Positions 42,427 to 50,177 of a DNA stretch of 50,177 bases are shown here, one piece after another (positions within the stretch are counted from its first letter, which is position 1; each line of letters starts with the position of its first letter). Both the position numbers and the translations under genes were made by a program. The stretch is taken from contig CALJDU010000023.1 in NCBI GenBank assembly GCA_938024995.1, positions 1 to 50,177 on the forward strand, given 5' to 3'. Source of the DNA: an uncultured bacterium. GTDB lineage: Bacteria; Myxococcota_A; Polyangia; Polyangiales; Houyiibacteriaceae. The notes under the pieces were generated by a model, which did not search any database, was not told where the DNA came from, and worked only from the letters and a program-made list of their open reading frames with translations.

Positions 42427-44526
42427 GTGAGCGAAGGACCCGGATGGCCACTTCGACCGACGATGTTGGTCGCCGTGCTCGTGTTGATCCTCCTCGGCGC
42501 GGGCGGGGTCGGGGTCGTCGCGTATCAGAGCAGCCGGAGCATTGTTCAAGAGCTCTGGGAAGATCTTTCCGAACAGATCGCGCACGGCACCTCAGAGCGC
42601 GCGCTCCGCTTCTTTGAGTCGGCCCGCCCCTACGTCGATCTCACCCGACGGGTCGCGGAGCGCGGTGAGCTTGACGTCGCCAACGACCAAGAGCTGCTCG
42701 ACTACTTCTTGGCGGCGGTGCAAGCGAACCCTGAGTTCACGTGGGCTTCCTTCGGGCGCGCGGACGGGAGCTACATCGCTGTGCACCGAGCCCATGATGG
42801 AAGCGGGATCGAGGGGCACATCCGCGGACGCGGTCAAGCGCGGACCATTCCCTACAACGAAGAGCGTGGTTGGGGGGAACCGGTTGTTCGGGAGAGCGAC
42901 TACGACCCTCGTCCGCGTCCTTGGTACCAAGCCGCGCTGCGCAGCGACGATGGGTGTTGGGTGGAACCGTTCGTCTTCGCGACCGTGAACGCTCCCGGGT
43001 TCGCCTATGTTCGCGCGCAGCGAGACGCTTCTGGAGTGCGAGGAGTCTTCGCGGTCGAGTATGACGTCTCCGAGCTGAGCGCGTATCTGCGCGAGCTCAA
43101 GGTCGGTGAACACGGCCGCACCTACGTCCTCACGCACGAAGGCCACGTCGTCGGGCATCCGGACGGGCTCACGTCTCGCGAAGCCGATGGCGACGTGACG
43201 ATCGCGCGCGCCGAGGGTCATCCGGATCGCGAACTCGCAGACGCTTTCGCGGCGCTCGCGGGTCGTACCGAGGCGCGGCTCACGCTCGACCGTGACGATG
43301 GCGAGGACATGTTGGTGCTGGCGGACCCGTTCCCGACGCACGGCAAGATCGACTGGATGGTCGTCATCGTGGTCCCCGAGTCGGACTTCTTTGGGCACGT
43401 GGAAGCACAGACCCGTCGGACCGCGTGGATCGCGGTGCTGCTCGCGCTCCTCGCGCTCTTCGTCGGGACGTTCTTCGCGAACCGCGTGAGCAGCGCGCTG
43501 CGGGAGATGGCCGAGGAGCTCGATCGCGTGGGTCGCTTCGATCTCGCGGATCGCTCGCTCCCGGCCGCGCATGGTTCCTCGGTCCGTGAGGTGCACATGA
43601 TGAGCGACGCGGTCGATCGGATGAAAGGCTCGCTCCGCTCGTTTGGGAAGTATGTCCCGGTTGAGGTCGTCCGTGAGCTCGTGGTCTCCGGAGACGAGGC
43701 GGCGCTCGGCGGGAAGAAGGCGGAGCTGTCGGTTCTCTTCAGCGATATCGCGGGCTTCACGAACGTCGCGGAGAAGATGGACCCAGACCGCGTGGTCGAG
43801 ATCTTGGCGGAGTATCTCCAGGTGATGAGCGACGCGATCCGCGATACGGGCGGCACGGTCGACAAGTACATCGGAGACGCGATTATGGCGTTTTGGGGTG
43901 CGCCTCACGACGACCCCGATCACGCATCGTCGGCCGCGCGCGGCGCGCTCGCCATGCAGGAAGCGCTCGCGACGCTGCAGGCCCGGTGGGATGAGGAAGG
44001 GTTGCCGAACTTCGATACGCGCATTGGCCTCAACACTGGGGAAATGGTCGTCGGGAACATCGGCGCGCCGGACCGCTTGAACTACACCGTCATGGGCGAC
44101 GCCGTGAACCTCGGCGCGCGCCTCGAGCCGCTCAACAAGGAGTACGGGACGATGACGATGATCGGCGAGGCCACAGTTGCGCGGTGGAGCGAAGAAGCGC
44201 GCGCGGAGCTGGTCGTGCGCCGCCTCGACTGGGTCGCGGTCAAGGGCAAGGAGACCGCGATTCTGGTCTACGAACTGGTCGGTACGAAGGAGACGGTGTC
44301 TCCCGCGCTCCGCGCCGCGATCGAAAAATACGAACGCGGTCTAGACCTTTATCGCGCCCGCGCATTCGAAGAGGGCGCGCGCGCGTTCGAGGAAGCGTCC
44401 GCGGTCTACGCGAAGGTAGGGCGAGACGACGTGGCGTCCGCGAAGCTAGGTCGCCGGTGTCGTCAGTACCAGGACGAGCCGCCTGGAGACCGCTGGAACG
44501 GCAGCGTCGCTATGACGACCAAGTAG
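42427..44526 (+). CDS. Membrane class III adenylate cyclase with Cache sensor and HAMP
   Basis: The 699-residue product begins with GTG and a membrane helix (about 13-33). A periplasmic dCache-like sensor follows at about 34-330 (FTWASFGRADGSYIAVHRA, YDPRPRPWYQAALRSDDG, WMVVIVVPESDFF). A second helix (about 333-353), a HAMP-like linker and a cyclase domain (about 410-610) complete it. Catalytic residues are all present: metal Asp440 and Asp484 (LFSDIAGFT, YIGDAIMAFWG), Lys480, and Asn561/Arg565 in GDAVNLGAR. Thr554 replaces the usual adenine-contacting Asp, as in the class IIIb group. The helical tail resembles a TPR-like segment. It should make cAMP in response to a small extracellular ligand. 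Its 3' end overlaps a convergent gene by 17 bases. Confidence 0.95.
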   Translation: MSEGPGWPLRPTMLVAVLVLILLGAGGVGVVAYQSSRSIVQELWEDLSEQIAHGTSERALRFFESARPYVDLTRRVAERGELDVANDQELLDYFLAAVQANPEFTWASFGRADGSYIAVHRAHDGSGIEGHIRGRGQARTIPYNEERGWGEPVVRESDYDPRPRPWYQAALRSDDGCWVEPFVFATVNAPGFAYVRAQRDASGVRGVFAVEYDVSELSAYLRELKVGEHGRTYVLTHEGHVVGHPDGLTSREADGDVTIARAEGHPDRELADAFAALAGRTEARLTLDRDDGEDMLVLADPFPTHGKIDWMVVIVVPESDFFGHVEAQTRRTAWIAVLLALLALFVGTFFANRVSSALREMAEELDRVGRFDLADRSLPAAHGSSVREVHMMSDAVDRMKGSLRSFGKYVPVEVVRELVVSGDEAALGGKKAELSVLFSDIAGFTNVAEKMDPDRVVEILAEYLQVMSDAIRDTGGTVDKYIGDAIMAFWGAPHDDPDHASSAARGALAMQEALATLQARWDEEGLPNFDTRIGLNTGEMVVGNIGAPDRLNYTVMGDAVNLGARLEPLNKEYGTMTMIGEATVARWSEEARAELVVRRLDWVAVKGKETAILVYELVGTKETVSPALRAAIEKYERGLDLYRARAFEEGARAFEEASAVYAKVGRDDVASAKLGRRCRQYQDEPPGDRWNGSVAMTTK

Positions 44527-44935
44527 CGCCGAGGACAAACTCGACGGCGTGGACTTCATCACCAAAAATCTGAAGCGGCGCGGTTGAGTCTTGCTCGCGA
44601 AGACGCGTCATCTGCAGCTTCCCGACCGCCGTCCGCATGAGCACCGCGGCGCGCGGGTGTCGCTCCACGAGTCGCTGTCGGTGACTCGCGAACCACGACT
44701 CATACTCCGCGGAGCTGGGCGGCGGAGCGCTTCGGACGTCGACCAGGATCCCGTAGCGATGCCGGCCCAAGGCGTCGAGCTCCTCCTGGACCGGCTCGCA
44801 GACCTCGTTGACGTGGTCGCGAGAACGAAAGCGAACCGCGCTGCGCGTCGCGACCACGACTGATCGCGCGCGGTCGACCTCCACCACGAACGCTTCGTTC
44901 GAGAGGAGGAGGTCGAGGTCGAGTCGCGCGATCAC
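44510..44935 (-). CDS. Hypothetical STAS/SpoIIAA-like protein
   Basis: The 141-residue product has no signal peptide. It shows alternating strands and helices with RYGILVDVRSAPPPSSAEYE followed by a long amphipathic helix, then PRAAVLMRTAVGKLQMTRL and a closing strand, a pattern similar to STAS/SpoIIAA-type folds. It is not close to the tandem paralogues at 21188-22092, though their fold pattern (strand, APPP-S, helix, hydrophobic strand) is alike. I do not recognise a family. Its stop lies inside the end of the convergent cyclase gene (17-base overlap), and the aquaporin gene ends 9 bases before its start region on the same strand. Confidence 0.72.
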   Translation of the reverse strand: MIARLDLDLLLSNEAFVVEVDRARSVVVATRSAVRFRSRDHVNEVCEPVQEELDALGRHRYGILVDVRSAPPPSSAEYESWFASHRQRLVERHPRAAVLMRTAVGKLQMTRLREQDSTAPLQIFGDEVHAVEFVLGATWSS

Positions 44936-44944
44936 GTCTGCGGA

Positions 44945-45643
44945 TCAGTCTTCCTCAAACAGGAACTTGTACGCAATGCCCGCGACGCCGCCGCCGATGA
45001 GCGGAGCGACCCAGAAGAGCCATAGCTGAGAGAGCGCCCAGCCGCCGACGAAGAGCGCGGGGCCGGTGCTTCGGGCAGGGTTCACCGAGAGGTTGTCGAG
45101 CGGGATACCGATCAGGTGGATCAAGGTGAGCCCGAGGCCAATCGCGATCGGTGCGAAGCCCGCCGGAGCGCGCTTGTCGGTCGAGCCCATGATGATGAAG
45201 AGGAACATGAACGTGAGCGCGATCTCACCCATCAGCGCGGACATCATCGGGTAGCCACCGGGCGAGTGCTCATCGAAGCCGTTCGCGGCGAAGCCCTTTC
45301 CGACGGGGCCCTCGGTGAGCGAGAAATCGGCGTGCTGGGAGATGATGAGATAGAGCAAGCCGGCCGCGACCGAGGCGCCGATCACTTGCGCGATCCAGTA
45401 TGGAACAACGTCGCGCCAGTCAAAGCGCCCACCGGCGGCGAGCCCGAGCGTGACGGCCGGGTTGAGGTGACATCCAGAGACGTGCCCGATCGCGTACGCC
45501 ATCGTCAGGACGGTTAGACCGAACGCGAACGAGACGCCGACCCAAGAGATCGTCCCTCCTGCGAGGACCGCAGCGCCGCAGCCGCCAAACACCAACCAGA
45601 AGGTCCCAAAGACCTCCGCGAGAACTCGTTTTGATAGGGACAT
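44945..45643 (-). CDS. aqpZ: Aquaporin Z-type water channel
   Basis: The 232-residue product is a complete six-helix aquaporin with both NPA loops, [10 protein letters not shown] (NPA 61-63) and SVNPARS (187-191). Water-specific selectivity-filter residues are Phe41, His175 and Arg190, as in E. coli AqpZ; the fourth position (Thr183 in AqpZ) is Leu184 here. That position contributes mainly through its backbone, so water selectivity is still expected. A perfect AGGAGGA lies eight bases before the ATG. It is read away from the allantoinase gene with a 205-base gap. Water transport has no obvious link to the urate genes around it. Confidence 0.96.
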   Translation of the reverse strand: MSLSKRVLAEVFGTFWLVFGGCGAAVLAGGTISWVGVSFAFGLTVLTMAYAIGHVSGCHLNPAVTLGLAAGGRFDWRDVVPYWIAQVIGASVAAGLLYLIISQHADFSLTEGPVGKGFAANGFDEHSPGGYPMMSALMGEIALTFMFLFIIMGSTDKRAPAGFAPIAIGLGLTLIHLIGIPLDNLSVNPARSTGPALFVGGWALSQLWLFWVAPLIGGGVAGIAYKFLFEED

Positions 45644-45848
45644 GTGTCTCTCCTCCTGAAGGGCAGGTTTTGCAAACCACGATCCATGGCAGACCGGCCG
45701 AAGAGCAGTGAGCTGAACCGCGAGAGGACACTGCGGCGGCCGGCTTTTGCCGTTCGCTCAGGTTGTGCGCGAAATTGTGCGTAGCCGGTTCGCCACGCCT
45801 TGGAGGGTGCAAGCCTCGCCCGTGAGCCTCGCCCGAGGTGGGCTCATT

Positions 45849-47192
45849 GTGGTACGGACCTCTGTGCCCGCGATCGCCAGTCAGCGCGTTCTCGCTGAGG
45901 GGTCCCTCGCGCCGAGGACCCTTCACTTCGCGAGCGGGAAGATCACGCGCGTCGAGGACGGAATCCACCCGGACGCGCGGAGCTTCGGCGACGCCGTGAT
46001 CATGGCGGGAATGGTCGACACCCACGTTCACATCAACGAGCCGGGGCGGACGGCGTGGGAGGGCTTTCAGACCGCGACCGCAGCGGCGGCGGTGGGCGGC
46101 GTGACCTCGCTGGTGGACATGCCGCTCAACTGCATCCCTGTCACGACCTCGCTCGAGGCGCTCGACGAGAAGCTCGCGGTGACGCGCGAAGGCCTGAGCG
46201 TGGACGTCGGCTTTTGGGGAGGCGTCGTTCCTGGCAACGCGACGGAGCTTCGCCGAATGGCCGAACGGGGCGCGCTCGGCGCGAAGGCGTTCATGTGCCA
46301 CTCGGGGATCGATGATTTCCCCAAGTCCACGCGAGATGATCTTCGCGTCGCGATGCGCGCGCTCTCCAAGGCGAAGATCCCGCTCCTCGCGCACGCCGAG
46401 GTCGAGCTCGCGCTCAAGGATCCAAGCGGCCCTCCAGACGACTACGCCACGTTCCTCGCGTCGCGCCCTCGGAGCTTCGAGGACCACGCCATCGCGATCT
46501 TGATCGACCTCGCGCGCGAGACCGGTTGCCCGGTCCACGTCGTCCATCTCTCGAGCGCCACGGCGCTGCCGATGTTGGCGGCAGCGCGGGACGAGGGGAT
46601 CCCGATCACCGTCGAGACCTGTCCGCACTACCTGTGCCTTATCGCGGAGCGCGTCCCGCGCGGTGACACGAGCTACAAGTGCATGCCGCCGATCCGCGAG
46701 AGCGCGAACCGGGACGCGCTTTGGCGTGGGCTCATCGACGGCGTGATCGACTTCATCGTCTCGGACCACTCGCCGTGCACCCCGAACCTTAAGCGGCTCG
46801 AGGACGGGAACTTCTTGGACGCCTGGGGCGGGATCGCGTCCCTCCAGCTGGGGCTGCCGAACATTTGGTCGGAGGCGCGGACGCGCGGGGTGTCGATCGA
46901 GACGCTCGCGCGGTGGCTCTGTTCCCGCCCGGCGGCCTTCGCGGGGATCGCGGATCGCAAAGGGACCATCCGCGTGGGCGCCGATGCGGACGTCGTGGTC
47001 TGGGATCCGGATGCGCGCTTTGTCGTTGAGGAGCGCGAGCTGCGCTTCCGGAACAAGCTCTCTCCTTATCTCGGGAAGAGCGTGCGGGGTCGCGTTCTGT
47101 CGACATGGCTCCGCGGAGAAGAGATTTTCGAAGTCGCGCGCGGGCTGAGCGAAGGCCGCGGCGAGCAGCTCCTTTATCGAGGTGAATCATGA
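45849..47192 (+). CDS. allB: Allantoinase
   Basis: AllB opens the hydantoin ring of allantoin to give allantoate. The 447-residue product starts at the GTG at 45849; the frame is open 34 codons further up, but without family-like sequence. GAGG lies about 10 bases upstream of this GTG. Dinuclear zinc ligands are visible: His59 and His61 in DTHVHINEPG, the carboxylated Lys146 in ALGAKAFMCHSG, and the Asp306 region SDHSPC. GRTAWEGFQTATAAAAVGGV and KCMPPIRESANRDALW are typical of allantoinases over dihydroorotases. Its stop overlaps the next start (ATGA). A 205-base divergent gap with aqpZ carries direct repeats TTGTGCG at 45763-45769 and 45775-45781. Confidence 0.96.
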   Translation: MVRTSVPAIASQRVLAEGSLAPRTLHFASGKITRVEDGIHPDARSFGDAVIMAGMVDTHVHINEPGRTAWEGFQTATAAAAVGGVTSLVDMPLNCIPVTTSLEALDEKLAVTREGLSVDVGFWGGVVPGNATELRRMAERGALGAKAFMCHSGIDDFPKSTRDDLRVAMRALSKAKIPLLAHAEVELALKDPSGPPDDYATFLASRPRSFEDHAIAILIDLARETGCPVHVVHLSSATALPMLAAARDEGIPITVETCPHYLCLIAERVPRGDTSYKCMPPIRESANRDALWRGLIDGVIDFIVSDHSPCTPNLKRLEDGNFLDAWGGIASLQLGLPNIWSEARTRGVSIETLARWLCSRPAAFAGIADRKGTIRVGADADVVVWDPDARFVVEERELRFRNKLSPYLGKSVRGRVLSTWLRGEEIFEVARGLSEGRGEQLLYRGES

Positions 47193-48724
47193 GCGGAAGC
47201 GATCAGGGTGCAGCGGTCTTTACGGGGTTGATCGACCTCCTCGCAGAAGAACTAGGCGGATGCGCGCTCGCGACGAGCGATGACTTCTTCGCGGGGATGG
47301 AGAACCTCGTGAAGCCCGGGCGCGGCGTGTTCCTGCCCGACGAGTACACCGAGCGCGGCAAGTGGATGGACGGATGGGAGAGCCGGCGAAAGCGCGTACC
47401 CTCTCTCTTCGCGGGTCACGACTGGTGCGTACTCAAGCTCGGCGCCCCCGGGCGCATTCGCGGTCTCGACATCGACACGAATCACTTTCTCGGGAACCAC
47501 CCTCCGTATGCGTCCGTCGAGGTGCTCTGCGACGAGACCGCTACTGGTCTCGAGGTTCCGTCCCGCGATGATTGGGTCGAGGTGTTGCCTCAGTCGCCGC
47601 TTCGCGCCGGATCGCAGAACCTGTTTACCGTTCACCACGATCAGGTCGTGACGCACGTTCGCTTGAACATCTTCCCCGATGGGGGCGTGGCCCGTTTCCG
47701 CGTGTATGGAGAGGTCGAGCCGCGCTTGGTGCAAGCGGATGCGTTTGGCGCGAAGCAAGGCGAGGCGGACCTGATCGCGGCCGGCAATGGGGGCGTCGCG
47801 CTCGCGGCGAGCGATTCGTTTTTCTCGCCGATGAACAACCTGCTCTTGCCACAGCCGGCGAAGAACATGGGGTCTGGATGGGAGAGCCGGCGCCGGCGCG
47901 TCCCGGGCCACGACTGGGTCATCATCCGGATGGCGAAGCGAGGCGAGGTGGCCGGGTGCGTCGTCAACACGAACCACTTCAAGGGGAACTTCCCCGACCG
48001 CGTTAGCATCGAAGGGATCGACGCTCCCCCGGGCGTCCGGATCACAGAGCTCATCACGTCCGGCGATTGGCAAGAGCTGCTCCCCGCGTCGCCGTGCCGC
48101 GCGAGCGAGCGCCTGATCTTCCGAGATGAGCTGACGTCGCAGGGCCCGTTCACACACGTTCGGATGAACATCTTTCCGGACGGCGGGGTCAGCCGGCTCC
48201 GGATCTTCGGAAAGGGCGTCGAGCGGGCGTCTGAGCGCCTCAACGCGATGACCGAAGAAGAGGCCAAAGAGGCCCTCACGCGCTGCTGCGGCGCATCGTC
48301 ATGGGTCACGGGGGTGCTGGCGCGGCGTCCTTTCCAGAGCGAGACCGCGCTCTATTCCGCGGCGCGTGACGTGTGGAAGACGATGACCCGCGAGGACATC
48401 CTTGAAGCGTTCACGCATCACCCCCGCATCGGCGCTGACAAAGCGAAGCTCCGCGCGAAGTTCGCGTCGACCGCGGACATGGCCGAAGACGAGCAAGCGG
48501 GCGCGCGGGGCGCGAGCGAGGTTGTGCTCGACGCGCTCCATCACGCGAACGTCGCGTACGAGAAGAAGTTCGGCTACATCTTCATCGTTTGCGCTCGCGG
48601 CAAGACCGCGGATCAGATGCTGACCATCCTCTCGGCGCGCATCGACAACCCCGAGGACATCGAGCTCGCGATCGCGGCGGGCGAACAAATGAAGATCACC
48701 GAGCTGCGGCTCCGGAAGCTATAG
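47189..48724 (+). CDS. Allantoicase - OHCU decarboxylase fusion
   Basis: The 511-residue product joins two purine-pathway enzymes. Residues about 15-345 are allantoicase, hydrolysing allantoate to ureidoglycolate and urea, with its two internal repeats: WMDGWESRRKR (59-69) and HVRLNIFPDGG, then GWESRRRR (230-237) and HVRMNIFPDGG. Residues about 351-511 are 2-oxo-4-hydroxy-4-carboxy-5-ureidoimidazoline (OHCU) decarboxylase, UraD type, making S-allantoin: the N-terminal CCGASSWV segment, the catalytic His411 in THHPRIGADK and the Glu/Gln-rich ending typical of the family. The two act at separate steps, so fusion may serve co-expression or channelling. It is coupled to allB and followed 10 bases later by the HIUase gene. 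Confidence 0.95.
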   Translation: MSGSDQGAAVFTGLIDLLAEELGGCALATSDDFFAGMENLVKPGRGVFLPDEYTERGKWMDGWESRRKRVPSLFAGHDWCVLKLGAPGRIRGLDIDTNHFLGNHPPYASVEVLCDETATGLEVPSRDDWVEVLPQSPLRAGSQNLFTVHHDQVVTHVRLNIFPDGGVARFRVYGEVEPRLVQADAFGAKQGEADLIAAGNGGVALAASDSFFSPMNNLLLPQPAKNMGSGWESRRRRVPGHDWVIIRMAKRGEVAGCVVNTNHFKGNFPDRVSIEGIDAPPGVRITELITSGDWQELLPASPCRASERLIFRDELTSQGPFTHVRMNIFPDGGVSRLRIFGKGVERASERLNAMTEEEAKEALTRCCGASSWVTGVLARRPFQSETALYSAARDVWKTMTREDILEAFTHHPRIGADKAKLRAKFASTADMAEDEQAGARGASEVVLDALHHANVAYEKKFGYIFIVCARGKTADQMLTILSARIDNPEDIELAIAAGEQMKITELRLRKL

Positions 48725-48734
48725 GAAGAACAAC

Positions 48735-49076
48735 ATGGGCAGCCCGATCACGACTCATATCCTCGACACCTCGTTGGGCCGACCCGCGCAGGGCGTCGCG
48801 GTGGTCTTGGAGCGCTACGAAGGCGACGGCTTCGTGAAAATCGGGGAGGGCGTCACCGACGACGACGGTCGCCTCGGAGACCTCCTCGATGAGTCCGCGC
48901 GACAAGCGGGCGTCTACAACATCTCGTTCGACACCGGCGCCTACTTCGCAGAGGCCGAGCGCGAGTGCTTCTACCCAAGCGTGAGCATCGTTTTTGAGAT
49001 CACTGCGCCTGACGAGCACCATCACGTGCCGCTGCTCCTGAACCCCTTTGGTTACTCGACCTACCGAGGAAGCTGA
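48735..49076 (+). CDS. uraH: 5-hydroxyisourate hydrolase (transthyretin-like)
   Basis: HIUase hydrolyses 5-hydroxyisourate, the product of urate oxidation, to OHCU. The 113-residue product has the transthyretin-like fold with the family ends: THILDTSLGRPAQGV at the start (His8 active site) and HHHVPLLLNPFGYSTYRGS at the end, with the terminal Tyr-Arg-Gly-Ser signature. AGGAAG lies about six bases before the ATG. It is the third gene of the operon, with the aldolase-like gene starting seven bases after its stop. It acts between PuuD and the UraD half of the fusion. Confidence 0.97.
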   Translation: MGSPITTHILDTSLGRPAQGVAVVLERYEGDGFVKIGEGVTDDDGRLGDLLDESARQAGVYNISFDTGAYFAEAERECFYPSVSIVFEITAPDEHHHVPLLLNPFGYSTYRGS

Positions 49077-49083
49077 GAAGAAG

Positions 49084-50177
49084 ATGACTGACCTTTACGG
49101 ATCCTCCGCCGACATCCTGGCCACCCTTCGCGACGCGAACGCCACGTTCAAGCGCCGGTACCCTGGCGACCGACCTGATCGTCAAGCGGTGCACACCGTC
49201 TATGGCGGCGCGCAGCTCTACAAGGCCGGCACGACGAACAAGTTGGGGCAGCTCGCGCTTCGCTCCCTGAGCGCATACGCGCCTGACGCGAAGACCTTCG
49301 GCGAGGCGCTCGGCATGCCCGCGTTCCTTCATGAGCGGGTGTACACGCGGGTTCAACAGAAGCTGGAGCGCGAAGCGGTCGAGGACTTCCGGATCGACTT
49401 CGAGGATGGATACGGCAACCGCCCGGACGACGAAGAGGACAAGGACGCCGCGCGGACCGCGACCGAGCTCGCGCAAGCGATGAAAGACGGCATCGCGCCG
49501 CCGTTCATCGGCATCCGCATTAAGCCCTTTACGGAAGAGCACCACCGTCGCTCCATTCGCACCCTCGACATCTTCGTCTCGACGCTTTCGGAGGCGACCG
49601 GAGGCGAGCTCCCGAGCGGCTTCGTGGTCACCATCCCGAAGGTCGAGATCCCAGAGCAGGTCACGGCGCTCGTGCGGCTCTTTGAGAAGCTTGAGGAGAA
49701 GACCGCGCTCGACGCGGGATCGCTCAAGCTGGAGATCATGGTCGAGACGACGCAGTCGTTGGTCGCCGTTGATGGGGCGCACAACCTGGGCCGCTTCCTC
49801 GACGCGGCCGAGGGTCGGATGACCGGCGCGCACTTCGGGACCTACGACTACACCGCGTCGTGCAGCATCACGGCCGCGTACCAGGCGATGGCGCACCCGG
49901 TGTGTGACCTCGCGAAGAACCTGATGCGGATCGAGTTCGCGGGGACCGGCGTCCACCTCAGCGATGGCGCGACCAACGTCATGCCCGTCGGGCCCCACCG
50001 CGGCAAAGAGCTGACCCCGGCGCAGCACGCGGAGAACGTCGCGGTCGTGCACGACGCGTGGAAGCTCGCGTACGACCACATTCGTCACTCGCTCGAAGGC
50101 GGGTTCTACCAGGGCTGGGACCTTCACCCCGGGCAGCTGCCGATTCGCTACGCCGCGACCTTCGCGTTCTTCTTGGA
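49084..50177 (+). CDS. DUF6986-type aldolase/citrate-lyase-like protein, 3' end cut by window
   Basis: From the ATG at 49084 at least 364 codons run open to the window end without a stop, so the gene is partial. The sequence resembles the HpcH/HpaI and CitE aldolase superfamily, close to the family named DUF6986. The metal-binding acidic strand is DFRIDFEDGYGNRPDDEED (about 101-119, Glu107 and Asp108), then PFIGIRIKPF, VVTIPKVEIPEQV, LKLEIMVETTQSL and GRMTGAHFGTYDYTAS. Superfamily members act on 2-oxo-acids or on malyl/citryl thioesters. Its place directly after HIUase (seven bases) links it to urate breakdown. A role in ureidoglycolate or glyoxylate handling is possible but inferred from position only. 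Confidence 0.8.
   Translation, partial: MTDLYGSSADILATLRDANATFKRRYPGDRPDRQAVHTVYGGAQLYKAGTTNKLGQLALRSLSAYAPDAKTFGEALGMPAFLHERVYTRVQQKLEREAVEDFRIDFEDGYGNRPDDEEDKDAARTATELAQAMKDGIAPPFIGIRIKPFTEEHHRRSIRTLDIFVSTLSEATGGELPSGFVVTIPKVEIPEQVTALVRLFEKLEEKTALDAGSLKLEIMVETTQSLVAVDGAHNLGRFLDAAEGRMTGAHFGTYDYTASCSITAAYQAMAHPVCDLAKNLMRIEFAGTGVHLSDGATNVMPVGPHRGKELTPAQHAENVAVVHDAWKLAYDHIRHSLEGGFYQGWDLHPGQLPIRYAATFAFFL

Overview
This window is a gene-dense, GC-rich chromosomal segment, most likely from a myxobacterium (Myxococcota, Polyangia/Sandaracinus-like). This rests on family recognition, not on a search. The signs are an MXAN_2562-type outer-membrane barrel, a TIGR02996 'repeat-companion' protein, a MYXO-CTERM-like tail, lipoproteins with Asp/Thr/Ala-rich linkers after the lipidated Cys, thrombospondin type 3 repeats, a Hanks-type kinase, a class III adenylate cyclase, and frequent GTG starts with 4-nt stop/start overlaps. 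No transposase, integrase, phage gene or CRISPR array was found, although four tRNA genes are present.

Layout. 1-307 is noncoding with short imperfect repeats. 308-9343 holds a small MotA/TolQ/ExbB-like membrane protein, an alpha/beta-hydrolase lipoprotein with a beta-helix-like tail, a coupled coaBC - Ser/Thr kinase - small protein operon, a macro-domain-like protein fused to a Tudor-like tail and coupled to yciO, apaG and a Cys-rich lipoprotein. 9512-9819 is a tRNA-Gln/tRNA-Glu operon with promoter and terminator. 10074-12892 is a nitrite/sulfite reductase with an unusual C-terminal extension and a coupled partner gene. 12974-19612 carries a lipoprotein, a Nudix hydrolase, a TolC-like protein, asd, a MYXO-CTERM-like surface protein, an MXAN_2562-type barrel and truA. 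19625-24940 has a VanW-type protein, two tandem paralogues, glyA and trpE. 24991-28384 has a DUF1295 membrane protein, tRNA-Asp and a PL1 pectate lyase lipoprotein.

28649-35380 is a complete tripartite RND efflux operon (tetR - outer-membrane factor - membrane fusion protein - RND pump) in which every junction is an ATGA overlap. A pair of related 23-bp operator-like repeats lies upstream, shared with a divergent OmpA/TSP3 porin-like gene. 37347-39320 has a TIGR02996 protein, a rhomboid protease and tRNA-Val.

39425-50177 is dominated by purine (urate) catabolism. It has a PuuD-type urate hydroxylase with a C-terminal HAD/LNS2-like extension, then, after a cyclase/aquaporin interlude, an operon of allantoinase, an allantoicase-OHCU decarboxylase fusion, 5-hydroxyisourate hydrolase and a DUF6986-type aldolase-like protein cut by the window end. 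Together these cover urate -> 5-hydroxyisourate -> OHCU -> allantoin -> allantoate -> ureidoglycolate + urea. No recognised ureidoglycolate lyase is visible, so the aldolase-like gene is a candidate for a late step. The PuuD-HAD fusion and this aldolase-like gene are the most interesting items here.
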